Shown: positions 35,382-44,726, counted from the stretch's first letter. The stretch: DNA of 64,000 nucleotides from Pseudomonas sp. UYIF39 (GCF_029963765.1 NZ_JALBYU010000002.1:1-64000), one strand, 5' to 3'. The notes: generated by a model not told the origin, from the letters alone. Numbers and translations are program-made.

Positions 35382-37040
35382 TCAGGGTGAATGCGTGATG
35401 TCAGCGAAATCGTCGACCGCCAATGCGCCGGTGTCGGAAGTTTCCAGCACCACATAGGCGCTGCTGCAAAACAGCGAGTTCAGACGCTTCATGTCGGCAA
35501 TCAACTCAAGGTGCAACGAGCTGGTCTCGATACTCTGCACGATCTTACGTTGCAATCGGCTGACGTGAGCATGGGCCAGGCGCCGTTCCTGTGCGCGAAA
35601 GCGACGTTTCTCACGCAGTAACTGGCGGGCACTTTCCTTATCGGCACTGAGGAACACTGACAACCCCAGGCGCAGGTTGGATATCAACTGACTGTGCAAC
35701 CCCGCCAACTCTTCCAGGCCGACCTCGGAAAAAGACCGGCGCTGCGAGGTTTTCTGCTGCTGGACCTTGCGCAGCATGCGCTCGATGAGGTCGCTGGCGA
35801 GTTTAAGGTTGATCGCCAGCTCGATGATTTCCGCCCAGCGCCGGCTGTCCTGCTCGCTGAGGTCTTCACGGGGCATTTGCGCCAGATAGAGCTTGATCGC
35901 ACCGTAGAGCGATTCCACATCATCGGTCAGGCGCCGCATTTCCTGGGTCACGGCGGTTTGCTTGCCGTTCAGCACGTCGAGCATGGCCTCGAGCATATTG
36001 TCGATCAGGTCACCGATGCGCAGGGTTTCCCGGGCGGCATTAGCCAGCGCCAGGCTGGGCGTGACCAGCGCTGTTGGATCAAGATGCCGCGGTTTGGCGG
36101 TGCCGTTGATTTCCGGTCGCTCCGGCAACAGCCACGCGCAGAGCTTGGCCATCGGCCCGACACTGGGCAGCAAGATCAGGCAGCGCACGGTGTTGTAGAG
36201 CAGGTGAAAGCCGATGACCATTTCCTGAGGGCTGAAGTCCAGGCTGTCGATCCAGTGCACCAACGGGTCGAGCACCGGAATGATCAGCAACAGGCCGATC
36301 AGTTTGTAGAGCAGGCTGCCCAATGCCACTTGGCGGCCAGCGGCGTTCTGCATGCTGGTGCTGAGGAAGGCAAGGATGCCGCTGCCGATGTTGGCGCCGA
36401 TCACAAGGCCGATGGCCACGGGCAGGCTGATCACCGCGGCACCAGCCAGGGTCGCCGTCAGCAGGACGGCGGCCAGGCTGGAGTAGGAAACCATCGCAAA
36501 CAACGCGCCGACCAGGGCATCCAGCAGGATGTCGCCGGTCAGCGAGGCGAAAATCACCTTCACGCCTTGGGCCTGGGTGATCGGCGCGGCGGATTCGACG
36601 ATCAGTTGCAGCGCCAGGATGATCAGCCCCAGTCCGAGACTGACCCGGCCCATCTGTCCGACCCGGGTCTGTTTGCGCGACAGGAAAAAAATCACCCCGA
36701 GAAAGATCAGCAGCGGCGACAGCCATGACAGGTCGAAGGTCAGCACCCGTGCCATCAGCGCGGTACCGACATCGGCCCCGAGCATGGTCGCCAGGGCCGG
36801 GGTCAGCGCCATCAGGCCCTGACCGACAAAGGAGGTGACGAGCATCGCGGTGGCGTTGCTGCTCTGGACCATCGCCGTCACGACGATCCCCGCGACGAAT
36901 GCCAGCCAACGCTTGGACATGTTCCGGCCAATCACATGGCGCAGGTTGGAACCGTAGACCCGCAGAATGCCGGTTCGGACGATGTGCGTGCCCCAAATCA
37001 ACAAGGCCACGGCAGATAACAAATTGAGCAGGGTGAGCAT
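35382..37040 (-). CDS. Na/Pi cotransporter family protein with PhoU-like domain
   Basis: 552 residues. The ATG at 37040 (MLTLLNLLSAVALLIWGTHI) begins the first membrane helix; codons upstream are not family-like. It has two inverted NptA/PNaS repeats with the QSS-type motifs AMVQSSNATAMLVTSFVGQG and AMVSYSSLAAVLLTATLAG. A cytoplasmic PhoU-like helical domain follows at about 340-545. The family imports phosphate with sodium. In Pseudomonas the role and cation are not established, so the phosphate substrate is inferred. Confidence 0.88.
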   Translation of the reverse strand: MLTLLNLLSAVALLIWGTHIVRTGILRVYGSNLRHVIGRNMSKRWLAFVAGIVVTAMVQSSNATAMLVTSFVGQGLMALTPALATMLGADVGTALMARVLTFDLSWLSPLLIFLGVIFFLSRKQTRVGQMGRVSLGLGLIILALQLIVESAAPITQAQGVKVIFASLTGDILLDALVGALFAMVSYSSLAAVLLTATLAGAAVISLPVAIGLVIGANIGSGILAFLSTSMQNAAGRQVALGSLLYKLIGLLLIIPVLDPLVHWIDSLDFSPQEMVIGFHLLYNTVRCLILLPSVGPMAKLCAWLLPERPEINGTAKPRHLDPTALVTPSLALANAARETLRIGDLIDNMLEAMLDVLNGKQTAVTQEMRRLTDDVESLYGAIKLYLAQMPREDLSEQDSRRWAEIIELAINLKLASDLIERMLRKVQQQKTSQRRSFSEVGLEELAGLHSQLISNLRLGLSVFLSADKESARQLLREKRRFRAQERRLAHAHVSRLQRKIVQSIETSSLHLELIADMKRLNSLFCSSAYVVLETSDTGALAVDDFADITHSP

Positions 37041-37207
37041 GCAGGCCCCCTGTGGTGGTAGCGCCCCAAAGGGGCAAGTTGAAGGTGCCGCGCTTTTTCT
37101 ACGTTGTGTACTTAAGCTGTAGTTGGCTAACGGTCTGGGCGCCAGCATCGCATAGCTAAAGAAGCGATTGAAACAAAACTGTCATGAAAACAGGTTCATG
37201 CGTCAAT

Positions 37208-37232
37208 GAAAAAGGGGCCCGAAGGCCCCTTT
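37208..37232 (-). terminator. Intrinsic terminator of terC-like gene
   Basis: GGGGCC (37214-37219) and GGCCCC (37224-37229) form a stem with a 4-nt loop. It is flanked by A5 and T3, so on the minus strand it ends in T5. It lies about 20 bp beyond the stop codon of the TerC gene. Confidence 0.9.
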
Positions 37233-37253
37233 GTCATCACATGGTATTCGGGG

Positions 37254-38021
37254 TTACTGACCCGGAATGTCCTTGCGCAGCTTCACCGGATCCTGCTGTT
37301 TGCGCTTTTTCGCCATCGCGGTGCGCATCTTGATGTTGATCGCTTCCACCGCCAGCGAGAACGCCATGGCGAAGTAGACGTAGCCTTTTGGCACGTGAAC
37401 GTCGAGGGATTCAGCAATCAGCACAGTACCGACGATCAACAGGAACGACAGCGCCAGCATCTTCAGCGACGGGTGCTTGTCGATGAACTCGCTGATGGTG
37501 CCGGAAGCCCACATCATCACCAGCACGGCAACGATGATGGCCGCGACCATGACCGGAACGTAGGACACCATGCCCACGGCGGTGATGACCGAGTCCAGCG
37601 AGAACACGATGTCGATGATTGCGATCTGGATGATGGTGTAGAGGAAGTTGCCGCCCTTGCCGCCCGGTTCCTCATTGGTTTCGTCTTCACCTTCCAGCGC
37701 GTGGTACATCTCTTGCGAGCTCTTCCATAGCAGGAACAGACCACCGAAGAACAGGATCAAGTCACGCCCAGAAATACCCTGGCCGAACACTTCGAACAAG
37801 TCAGCGGTAAGGCGCATGACCCAAGTGATCGACAGCAGCAACAGAATCCGCGTAACCATGGCCAGTGCCAGGCCGAAAATCCGGGTGCGCTGTTGCATGT
37901 GCTTGGGCATGCGGCTGACCAGGATCGAAATCATGATGATGTTATCGATACCCAGGACGATTTCCAGGGCGGTCAGGGTGAAGAAGGCAACCCAGATTTC
38001 AGGGTTGGTCAGCCATTCCAT
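37254..38021 (-). CDS. TerC-family integral membrane protein
   Basis: 255-residue membrane protein with about seven helices. Metal-binding-type acidic motifs EIVLGIDNIIMISIL near residue 20 and IDIVFSLDSVITAVGM near 138 define the TerC/Alx family, linked in other bacteria to manganese or tellurite handling and to metalation of exported proteins. A lysine/arginine-rich C-terminus is cytosolic. It lies 85 bp after the citrate transporter gene on the same strand. No yybP-ykoY manganese riboswitch is visible in that gap, only one hairpin. Confidence 0.9.
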   Translation of the reverse strand: MEWLTNPEIWVAFFTLTALEIVLGIDNIIMISILVSRMPKHMQQRTRIFGLALAMVTRILLLLSITWVMRLTADLFEVFGQGISGRDLILFFGGLFLLWKSSQEMYHALEGEDETNEEPGGKGGNFLYTIIQIAIIDIVFSLDSVITAVGMVSYVPVMVAAIIVAVLVMMWASGTISEFIDKHPSLKMLALSFLLIVGTVLIAESLDVHVPKGYVYFAMAFSLAVEAINIKMRTAMAKKRKQQDPVKLRKDIPGQ

Positions 38022-38054
38022 GTGTATTCCTTTGTGCGAGTGTTAAACCACGAA

Positions 38055-38087
38055 GGGCCCAGGCTTCAAACAACAAAGCCTGGACCC
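38055..38087 (-). terminator. Hairpin between the citrate transporter and terC genes
   Basis: A 12-bp stem (38055-38066 with 38076-38087) and a 9-nt loop. On the minus strand the one imperfect pair becomes a G-U wobble, whereas on the plus strand it is a C-A mismatch, so the RNA acts on the minus strand. It follows the citrate transporter stop by 19 bp. There is no strong U-tail, so it may be a weak terminator, an attenuator or an mRNA-stability hairpin. Confidence 0.6.
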
Positions 38088-38106
38088 GTCATGGTGAGTC
38101 TTGGGC

Positions 38107-39414
38107 TTATAGCGTGCTGAACAGCGGAAAAATTCCCATCAGCAAAGCGGCGACCAGTATGCACATGCAAACCAGCACTGCCCACTTCAGGGTGAAACGC
38201 TGGTGATCACCGAAGTCGATACCGGCCAGGGCCACCAACAGGTAGGTCGATGGTACCAGCGGGCTCAACAGGTGGACGGGCTGACCGACGATCGAGGCAC
38301 GTGCCATTTCAACCGCGGTTATACCGTAATGGCTGGCGGCTTCCGCAAGTACAGGTAACACGCCGTAATAAAATGCATCGTTCGACATGAAGAACGTGAA
38401 CGGCATGCTGACCAGTGCAGTGATCACTGCCAGGTACGGGCCGAGGAAATCCGGGATGACCGCCAACAGACTTTTCGACATCGCATCGACCATGCCGGTG
38501 CCCGACAGGATACCGGTGAAGATACCGGCCGCGAAGATCAAACCGACCACCGCCAGCACGCTACCGGCATGGGCCGCGACGCGGTCCTTCTGCTGTTGCA
38601 TGCACGGATAGTTGACGATCATCGCGATACTGAACGCCACCATGAACAGCACCGGCAGCGGCAACAGGCCGGCGACCAGGGTGCACATCAGGACCAGGGT
38701 CAGGGCGCCGTTGAACCAGATCAACTTCGGACGACGGGCATCCGGGAATTGCGAAACGCTGATTTCACTGTGGTCGACTTCTTCGCCCACCAGGTGCAAC
38801 TCACCCAGACGCGCACGCTCGCGTTTGCCATAGAAATAAGCAATCAAGAGGATGGCCAGCACACCGAAAGCCATCGCCGGAATCATGGGTACGAAAATGT
38901 CGGACGGGTCCACATGCAGCGCACTGGCCGCACGAGCGGTCGGGCCGCCCCATGGCGTCATGTTCATCACGCCACCGGCGAGAATGATCAGGCCAGCCAT
39001 GATCCGCGGGCTCATGCCGATGCGGGCGTAGAGCGGCAGCATGGCGGCCACGCAGATCATATAAGTGGTCGCGCCGTCACCATCGAGGGAGACGACGAGC
39101 GCCAGTACGGCGGTGCCGACCGAAACTTTCAACGGGTCGCCCTTGACCAGTTTTAGGATCTTGCGCACGGCCGGGTCGAACAGGCCGGAGTCGATCATCA
39201 GGGCGAAGTACAGAATGGCGAACATCAGCATCACGCCGGTCGGCGCAAGCTTGGTGATGCCTTCGAGCATCATCGGGCCGATCTTCGGCGCGAAACCACC
39301 GAACAGGGCGAAGACGATAGGAATGATGATCAGGGCGATCAGCGCAGACAGGCGCTTGGTCATGATCAGGAACATGAACGTGATGACCATGGCAAAGCCA
39401 AGGAAAGTCAGCAT
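38107..39414 (-). CDS. CitMHS-family citrate transporter
   Basis: 435-residue secondary transporter with about eleven membrane helices. Typical CitMHS pieces are SLDGDGATTYMICVAAMLPLY near residue 110, GGVMNMTPWGGPTARAASAL near 150 and FFMSNDAFYYGVLPVLAE near 340. The family takes up citrate as a complex with Mg or another divalent ion. It matches P. aeruginosa PA5476 (citA) in neighbourhood as I recall it. The long upstream region carries an A-rich CA-type motif on the transcribed strand. Confidence 0.92.
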   Translation of the reverse strand: MLTFLGFAMVITFMFLIMTKRLSALIALIIIPIVFALFGGFAPKIGPMMLEGITKLAPTGVMLMFAILYFALMIDSGLFDPAVRKILKLVKGDPLKVSVGTAVLALVVSLDGDGATTYMICVAAMLPLYARIGMSPRIMAGLIILAGGVMNMTPWGGPTARAASALHVDPSDIFVPMIPAMAFGVLAILLIAYFYGKRERARLGELHLVGEEVDHSEISVSQFPDARRPKLIWFNGALTLVLMCTLVAGLLPLPVLFMVAFSIAMIVNYPCMQQQKDRVAAHAGSVLAVVGLIFAAGIFTGILSGTGMVDAMSKSLLAVIPDFLGPYLAVITALVSMPFTFFMSNDAFYYGVLPVLAEAASHYGITAVEMARASIVGQPVHLLSPLVPSTYLLVALAGIDFGDHQRFTLKWAVLVCMCILVAALLMGIFPLFSTL

Positions 39415-39733
39415 GGGAATACTCCAGGCATAGCGCGGCTAGGGAATGGGCGAACCGGATGGGTCAGCGCAGAACGGGAAGCACGAGGCGTATGGGCGGA
39501 GTGACAGCGAAGCGGCGGGTAGCAGAGGACATCAGGATCACCATTGTTGTTGTTAAATGGACCGTGCAAGCAATCAAACACTCACGTTGGCCAACCGGTC
39601 TGTTGCCGGCAGTGGGGGCGATCCTAATCGGGGAAGCTTTCACCCAGCTTTCGCGGATGAAAGCATTGACCAGATGTGCAACCGGTCGTCGGACGGGTTC
39701 AAAGTCCCTGAATACGGGGCAGGAGGAAAAAAC
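39415..39733. promoter_or_regulatory. Divergent intergenic region with an AACAACAACAA motif
   Basis: 319 bp with no credible gene. On the minus strand, which is the citrate-transporter transcript strand, positions 39554-39544 read AACAACAACAA. That is the A-rich triplet pattern bound by Hfq/Crc in Pseudomonas catabolite repression. It is flanked by CCATT and AATGG, which can pair. It lies about 130 bp before the start codon, further than usual for Crc targets. A strong AGGAGG ribosome site for the GFA gene is at 39721-39726. Confidence 0.45.
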
Positions 39734-40135
39734 ATGGCCGAAATTCATACAGGCGGCTGCCATTGCGGACATCTGCGCTATCAATTCAGCGGGCCTTTGC
39801 ACGACATCGCCCATTGTCATTGTTCGATTTGCCGACGGGTCAGCGGCGGGATCGTGACCACCTGGATCACCGTGCCCGCGTCAGCCTTTGAATGGGTGAA
39901 AGGCACACCCGCGCAGTACGACTCTTCGACAACGAGCGTCCGGTACTTCTGCGCAAACTGTGGGGCACAGCTGGCGCTGTCAACGCACCTGAGCCCGGAC
40001 AGCATCGATGTGACCATCGCCACCCTCGATCATCCCGAGCAGGCACCCGCCCAACGGCATATCTGGACGGACAACCGTCTGCCCTGGCTGCATCTGGACG
40101 AACATTTGCCCGGCGAAGCCGAGGAACAGTTGTAA
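39734..40135 (+). CDS. GFA family (glutathione-dependent formaldehyde-activating type) zinc protein
   Basis: 133 residues. The ATG at 39734 follows AGGAGG; 59 upstream open codons are not family-like. Zinc-binding cysteines are in GGCHCGHLRYQF near residue 7, HCHCSICRRVSG near 27 and YFCANCGAQLAL near 72, the complete CENP-V/GFA pattern. Most such proteins have no proven role in formaldehyde metabolism, so I give only the family. It ends 5 bp from the convergent DOPA-dioxygenase-like gene. Confidence 0.88.
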   Translation: MAEIHTGGCHCGHLRYQFSGPLHDIAHCHCSICRRVSGGIVTTWITVPASAFEWVKGTPAQYDSSTTSVRYFCANCGAQLALSTHLSPDSIDVTIATLDHPEQAPAQRHIWTDNRLPWLHLDEHLPGEAEEQL

Positions 40136-40140
40136 ACTGA

Positions 40141-40467
40141 TCAAAAAATAGACAGATCCAGTGGCCGAATCTCGCCCATCCAGATGGCATGCTCAGTGTG
40201 ATCGAGCAGATCGTCGCCGGTGTCCGGGTGCAGGAACACCACCAAACCCTTGCGGTTGAGCGCAAGCCAGGGCAGCACGTCGCCGATGTATTGCGGCTCG
40301 AAAGCCAACTGGCAGCTCCAGTCCGGGTGCGGGCCCACCGGGCGTTCATGGACGCGGCCCATCTTCACTGGAAACAATTGCGCCGCCTGCTCACACAAGG
40401 CCCGCGCTTGAGGAAGGGTATTGGCGTCGAAATAAACATGGGCGTGGTAGCCCTTGATCCGCTGCAT
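40141..40467 (-). CDS. DOPA 4,5-dioxygenase family protein
   Basis: 108 residues. I take the ATG at 40467 (MQRIKGYHAHVYFDANTL) as start; the frame is open 14 codons more. Conserved metal-site histidines are in GYHAHVYFD near residue 7, VGPHPDWSCQLAF near 47 and VVFLHPDTGDDLLDHTEHA near 80. The family includes fungal and plant extradiol-type enzymes opening DOPA. The bacterial substrate is unknown. Confidence 0.87.
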   Translation of the reverse strand: MQRIKGYHAHVYFDANTLPQARALCEQAAQLFPVKMGRVHERPVGPHPDWSCQLAFEPQYIGDVLPWLALNRKGLVVFLHPDTGDDLLDHTEHAIWMGEIRPLDLSIF

Positions 40468-40549
40468 TTGAAACCCTCTGAACCGAGTCGAACTGGCGCT
40501 GTTTCCCACAGGTCACACGCCATATACGTAGGAAGAACGGAGCACGGCC

Positions 40550-41221
40550 ATGAAAAATGCCGAAACCCCGGTGGTGAAAGTGGTGCTTTATGGTGCCATG
40601 AGTAGCCTGGGCAGTGCGCTGATGGCTGAAATGCTGCGGCGCCAACATGAAGTGATCGCGATTCTCGATGATTTGACGGCGCTCGCACCGCGCCCGGGAT
40701 TGCGGACCAAGACCGGCGATTTGTTCGACGCCAAGCGGGTCAAGCAGAGCGTCGCCGGGTGTTCGGCGGTGATCTGTCTGCTGGATGCACCGGGGTTGCC
40801 GATGAACCGCGAGCACGTGGAAAAATCCATCGTGCCCGGCCCGGTCGAGCAAGTGCTGGCGGTGGATGCGCTGATCGATGGCATGCAGGCCTCGGGAATT
40901 GCCCGGCTGTTTCTGGTCGGAGATTTCGAGGCACTGGACGATCCGGAGATAGAAGATCCACTGCAACGCCACGCCGCCGAAGAAATCCGCGAGGCCCTGC
41001 AAAGCAGCACCTTGCACTGGACGCTAGTGAATGCGCCGCGCGGGGTGCCAGGGCTGACCATCGAACATTTCAGCCACGTCAGTAGCAGCCTGGAGCCAGG
41101 CCTCGCCGAACCGCTTGAACGGTTGAGCCGGGTGGCCGTGGGGATTGCCGATGAGTTGCGGTTGAACCTGCATGTCGGCGAACACGTAACCTTCGTCGCT
41201 ACCGAGGCTATACAGCGATAG
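40550..41221 (+). CDS. NAD(P)-binding atypical short-chain dehydrogenase-like protein
   Basis: 223 residues with an N-terminal Rossmann start VVLYGAMSSLGSALMAEML (GxxSxxG variant of GxxGxxG) near residue 11, then strands EVIAILDDL and AVICLLDAPG. It resembles NmrA/SDR-a5 sensors. No YxxxK catalytic pair is evident, so it may bind a cofactor without being an oxidoreductase. It is divergent from the DOPA-dioxygenase-like gene, and its end overlaps the convergent LysR gene by 14 bp. Confidence 0.75.
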   Translation: MKNAETPVVKVVLYGAMSSLGSALMAEMLRRQHEVIAILDDLTALAPRPGLRTKTGDLFDAKRVKQSVAGCSAVICLLDAPGLPMNREHVEKSIVPGPVEQVLAVDALIDGMQASGIARLFLVGDFEALDDPEIEDPLQRHAAEEIREALQSSTLHWTLVNAPRGVPGLTIEHFSHVSSSLEPGLAEPLERLSRVAVGIADELRLNLHVGEHVTFVATEAIQR

Positions 41222-42158
41222 ACGGCAACGGCAGGCCATTCAACGATTGCGCACTGCTGGCCTGCTCAGCCATCAGCCATTCCACAAACTGTTGAATCAG
41301 CGCACCGCGCCGTTTGCGCTGGGGAAGGACTACGTAATAGCCGAGCCTGGAAATCACCGTTTCCGCAATCGGTCGACACAACAAACCTTGCGCCAGCAAG
41401 TTATCCACAAGGTGCCGCCAGCCAATGGCCACGCCCTGGCCGCCAATTGCCGCCTGGATCAGCAACGTGTAATTGTCGAAGCGCAATTGCCCGGGCGCAG
41501 GTGCCGAAGCGATCCCCAACTCCCGAAATACGCCACTCCAGTCGAACCAGTTGCTGCTGTTCTCGCCTCGAAGGTGCAGCAGCGGGAACTCGAGCAATGA
41601 CTGGGATGGCAAGGGCAGGGGACGATCCTTCAGCAGCAGCGGGCTGCACACCGGAAAGACTTCTTCGCTGAACAGCCAATGGCTTTCGCCCTGCTTGAAT
41701 CGACCATCACCAAACAACACCGCTACATCAATATCGGTGCGCAGCATGTTGAGGCTGCGTTCGCTGGTGACCAGGCTGACATCCACCTGAGGGTTGGCGG
41801 CATGGAAGCGGTGCAGCCGTGGCATCAGCCAATACGCGGCGAAGGCGAAATCAGTAGCAACCTGCAACACCTCGTGCTGGTGCTGTGCACTGATCGCGCT
41901 CAATCCTGCATCGATATTCTGCAATCCGAGCTGAACCTGCTCAAACAGGATCGTCCCGGCCTCGGTCAGTTCGATGCCGCGATAGATACGGTCGAACAGC
42001 CGCGTCCCGAGTTGTTCTTCCAACCGTTTGATCTGCTGGCTGATGGCCGGTTGCGTGGTGCCAAGCTCCACTGCGGCCGCCGTGAAGCTGCGCTGCCGGG
42101 CCGCGGCTTCAAAGGCGCGAAGCAAATCCAGAGACAAATCACCAAGGGCGTCATACAT
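41208..42158 (-). CDS. LysR-family regulator, probable activator of choline-sulfate genes
   Basis: 316 residues. The N-terminal winged helix-turn-helix is at about 10-70 (AFEAAARQRSFTAAAVELG, TTQPAISQQIKRLEEQLG). A periplasmic-binding-like effector domain is at about 95-300. It is divergent from betC across 114 bp, the classical LysR arrangement, so choline sulfate or choline is the likely effector. A perfect DnaA box lies inside the gene at 41401. Confidence 0.9.
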   Translation of the reverse strand: MYDALGDLSLDLLRAFEAAARQRSFTAAAVELGTTQPAISQQIKRLEEQLGTRLFDRIYRGIELTEAGTILFEQVQLGLQNIDAGLSAISAQHQHEVLQVATDFAFAAYWLMPRLHRFHAANPQVDVSLVTSERSLNMLRTDIDVAVLFGDGRFKQGESHWLFSEEVFPVCSPLLLKDRPLPLPSQSLLEFPLLHLRGENSSNWFDWSGVFRELGIASAPAPGQLRFDNYTLLIQAAIGGQGVAIGWRHLVDNLLAQGLLCRPIAETVISRLGYYVVLPQRKRRGALIQQFVEWLMAEQASSAQSLNGLPLPSIAV

Positions 42159-42272
42159 AAGCTGTGCTTATCCTAGTCATTGCCGCGCATGGGCTTTACC
42201 ACAAACTGCATGGGCTACATCCTCGATCGCAGCACTCTCGCATAAATATTCACTATGGAATGCCGCGATCAC

Positions 42273-43787
42273 ATGAAGCGCAAGAATATTCTTTTCATCA
42301 TGGCCGATCAGATGGCCGCGCCAATGTTGCCGTTCTACGGCCCTTCGCCCATCAAACTGCCGAATCTCAGCCGCCTCGCCGCCGAAGGCGTGGTGTTCGA
42401 CGCCGCTTATTGCAACAGCCCGCTGTGCGCGCCGTCGCGTTTTACCCTGGTCAGCGGTCAGTTGCCGAGCAAGATCGGCGCCTACGACAACGCGGCCGAT
42501 TTCCCCGCCGATGTACCGACTTATGCCCACTACCTGCGTCGACTCGGCTACCGCACCGCGCTGTCGGGCAAGATGCATTTCTGTGGCCCGGATCAGTTGC
42601 ACGGCTATGAAGAACGCCTGACCAGCGACATCTACCCGGCCGATTACGGCTGGTCTGTGAACTGGGACGAGCCAGAGGTGCGTCCAACCTGGTTTCACAA
42701 TATGTCTTCGGTGCTGCAAGCCGGGCCGTGCGTACGTACCAATCAGCTGGATTTCGATGAAGAGGTGGTGTTCAAGGCCCAACAGTATTTGTTCGATCAC
42801 ATCCGCGAGGATGGCGATCAGCCGTTCTGCCTCACCGTTTCGATGACTCACCCACATGACCCGTACACCATTCCCAAGGCCTTCTGGGACATGTACGACG
42901 ACGCCGACATCCCATTGCCCGAAACCCCGGCGCAGGCCGAACTTGATCCGCACTCCCAGCGTTTGCTCAAGGTTTACGACCTGTGGGACAAACCGCTGCC
43001 TGTGGATAAGATTCGCGATGCGCGCCGCGCATACTTCGGTGCGTGCAGCTATATCGACAGCAACGTCGGCAAACTCCTGCAAACACTCGAGGAAACCGGC
43101 CTGATCGACGACACCATCATCGTGTTCTCCGGCGACCACGGCGACATGCTCGGCGAGCGTGGGCTCTGGTACAAAATGCATTGGTACGAAATGGCCGCCC
43201 GCGTGCCGCTGTTAATCAGTGCGCCGGGGCAATTCGGGGCTGGCCGGGTCGGCGCGGCTGTCTCCACTGCCGATCTGTTGCCGACCTTTGTGGAACTGGC
43301 CGGCGGTTCGCTGGAGCCAGGACTGCCGCTGGATGGCCGCTCACTGGTCTCGCACCTGCAAGGGCGGGGCGGTCATGACGAGGTCTTTGGCGAATACATG
43401 GCTGAAGGCACCATCAGCCCGTTGATGATGATTCGTCGCGGCGCCTACAAATTCATCTACAGCGAAGACGACCCTTGCCTACTCTTCGATGTACACAACG
43501 ACCCGCGCGAACTGGAAGAACTCAGCCAATCGCCGCAACATCGGCCACTTTTCGATGAATTTCTCACCGAAGCCCGGGCTAAATGGGATATCCCGGCGAT
43601 CCACCAACAAGTGCTCGCCAGCCAACGGCGCCGACGTTTTGTCGCCGATGCGTTAACCATCGGCAAGCTGAAGAGCTGGGATCACCAGCCGCTGGTGGAC
43701 GCCAGTCAGCAGTACATGCGCAACCACATCGACCTCGATGATCTGGAGCGTAAAGCACGTTATCCACAACCCTGCCAAAACCAATAA
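42273..43787 (+). CDS. betC: Choline sulfatase BetC
   Basis: 504-residue cytosolic type I sulfatase that cleaves choline-O-sulfate to choline and sulfate. The ATG at 42273 (MKRKNILFIMADQMAAPML) is preferred to the one 18 bp upstream. The formylglycine motif is CAPSR, with Cys52 as the residue to be oxidised. Metal ligands are in NILFIMADQM near residue 5 and FSGDHGDMLGERG near 290. A C-terminal choline-sulfatase tail is at about 440-500 (RQRRRRFVADAL type). choX follows 16 bp later in the same operon. The choline product feeds glycine betaine synthesis and the sulfate supplies sulfur. Confidence 0.95.
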   Translation: MKRKNILFIMADQMAAPMLPFYGPSPIKLPNLSRLAAEGVVFDAAYCNSPLCAPSRFTLVSGQLPSKIGAYDNAADFPADVPTYAHYLRRLGYRTALSGKMHFCGPDQLHGYEERLTSDIYPADYGWSVNWDEPEVRPTWFHNMSSVLQAGPCVRTNQLDFDEEVVFKAQQYLFDHIREDGDQPFCLTVSMTHPHDPYTIPKAFWDMYDDADIPLPETPAQAELDPHSQRLLKVYDLWDKPLPVDKIRDARRAYFGACSYIDSNVGKLLQTLEETGLIDDTIIVFSGDHGDMLGERGLWYKMHWYEMAARVPLLISAPGQFGAGRVGAAVSTADLLPTFVELAGGSLEPGLPLDGRSLVSHLQGRGGHDEVFGEYMAEGTISPLMMIRRGAYKFIYSEDDPCLLFDVHNDPRELEELSQSPQHRPLFDEFLTEARAKWDIPAIHQQVLASQRRRRFVADALTIGKLKSWDHQPLVDASQQYMRNHIDLDDLERKARYPQPCQNQ

Positions 43788-43803
43788 TGTTAAGGGGAAT
43801 GCC

Positions 43804-44724
43804 ATGCGTAGGTTATCCACAGCAGTGACGGTCGGGCTTCTGGCTCTGGGCAGTGCATCGGCGTATGCCGATCAGAGTTGCGAGACAGTAAAAATGGCCG
43901 ACCCCGGCTGGAGCGACATTGCCGCGACTAACGCCATCACCGGGTTTCTGCTGGACGGCATGGGCTACAAGGCCAAGGTCGACACGCTGGCGGTGCCGAT
44001 CACCTTTGGCGGCTTGAAAGATGGCCAGGTCGACGTGTTTCTGGGTAACTGGATGCCGGCACAGCAGGGTTTCTACGACAAGTTCGTCGCCACGGGTGAC
44101 GTCACTCAATTGGCGAAGAACCTGGATGGCACCGAATTCACGCTCGCCGTCCCGGATTACGTCTGGGACGCGGGTGTGCATAACTTTTCCGACCTGAACA
44201 AATACGCCGACAAGTTCGACAAGAAGATCTACGGCATCGGCTCCGGCGCCCCCGCCAACATCTCCTTGCAGGAAATCATCAAGAAGAACGACTTCGACAT
44301 GGGCCAGTGGAAACTGGTCGAGTCCAGCGAGCAGGCCATGTTGGCCGAAGTGTCTCGCGCGGTGAAAAAACAGAAGTTCGTGACCTTCCTCGGCTGGACC
44401 CCGCACCCGATGAACGTGCAACTGAAAATGCACTACCTCAAGGGCGGCGAAAAGTACTTCGGCGACACCGGCAGCGTCCACACCCTGACCCGCAAAGGTT
44501 ATGCACAGGCCTGTCCGAACGTCGGCAAACTGCTCACCAACCTGAATTTCACCCAGGAAATGGAGAACAGCATCATGGCCGAGGTGGTGAACAAGAAGGT
44601 CAGCAATGCTGATGCGGCCAAGGCTTGGATCAAGGCTAATCCGGCTGTGCTGGATAAGTGGCTGGATGGGGTGAAGACAGTGGATGGGAAGGATGCGTTA
44701 CCGGCAGTAAAAGCCAAACTCTGA
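43804..44724 (+). CDS. choX: ChoX, choline/choline-sulfate ABC transporter substrate-binding protein
   Basis: 306-residue periplasmic binding protein of the OpuAC family. The ATG at 43804 follows AAGGGGAATGCC and gives a signal peptide ending at AYA near residue 23. The longer frame overlaps betC and is a shadow. Aromatic-cage stretches are visible (MADPGWSDIAAT, FLGNWMPAQQ, FLGWTPHPMN). The matching permease and ATPase genes are not in this window, so the protein must partner with a transporter encoded elsewhere. A perfect DnaA box overlaps codons 4-6. Confidence 0.9.
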   Translation: MRRLSTAVTVGLLALGSASAYADQSCETVKMADPGWSDIAATNAITGFLLDGMGYKAKVDTLAVPITFGGLKDGQVDVFLGNWMPAQQGFYDKFVATGDVTQLAKNLDGTEFTLAVPDYVWDAGVHNFSDLNKYADKFDKKIYGIGSGAPANISLQEIIKKNDFDMGQWKLVESSEQAMLAEVSRAVKKQKFVTFLGWTPHPMNVQLKMHYLKGGEKYFGDTGSVHTLTRKGYAQACPNVGKLLTNLNFTQEMENSIMAEVVNKKVSNADAAKAWIKANPAVLDKWLDGVKTVDGKDALPAVKAKL

Positions 44725-44726
44725 AC

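Noticed and set aside
38022..38106. Possible yybP-ykoY manganese riboswitch upstream of the TerC gene
   Set aside because: The gap is only 85 bp and lacks the conserved paired-loop motifs; only a single terminator-like hairpin is present.
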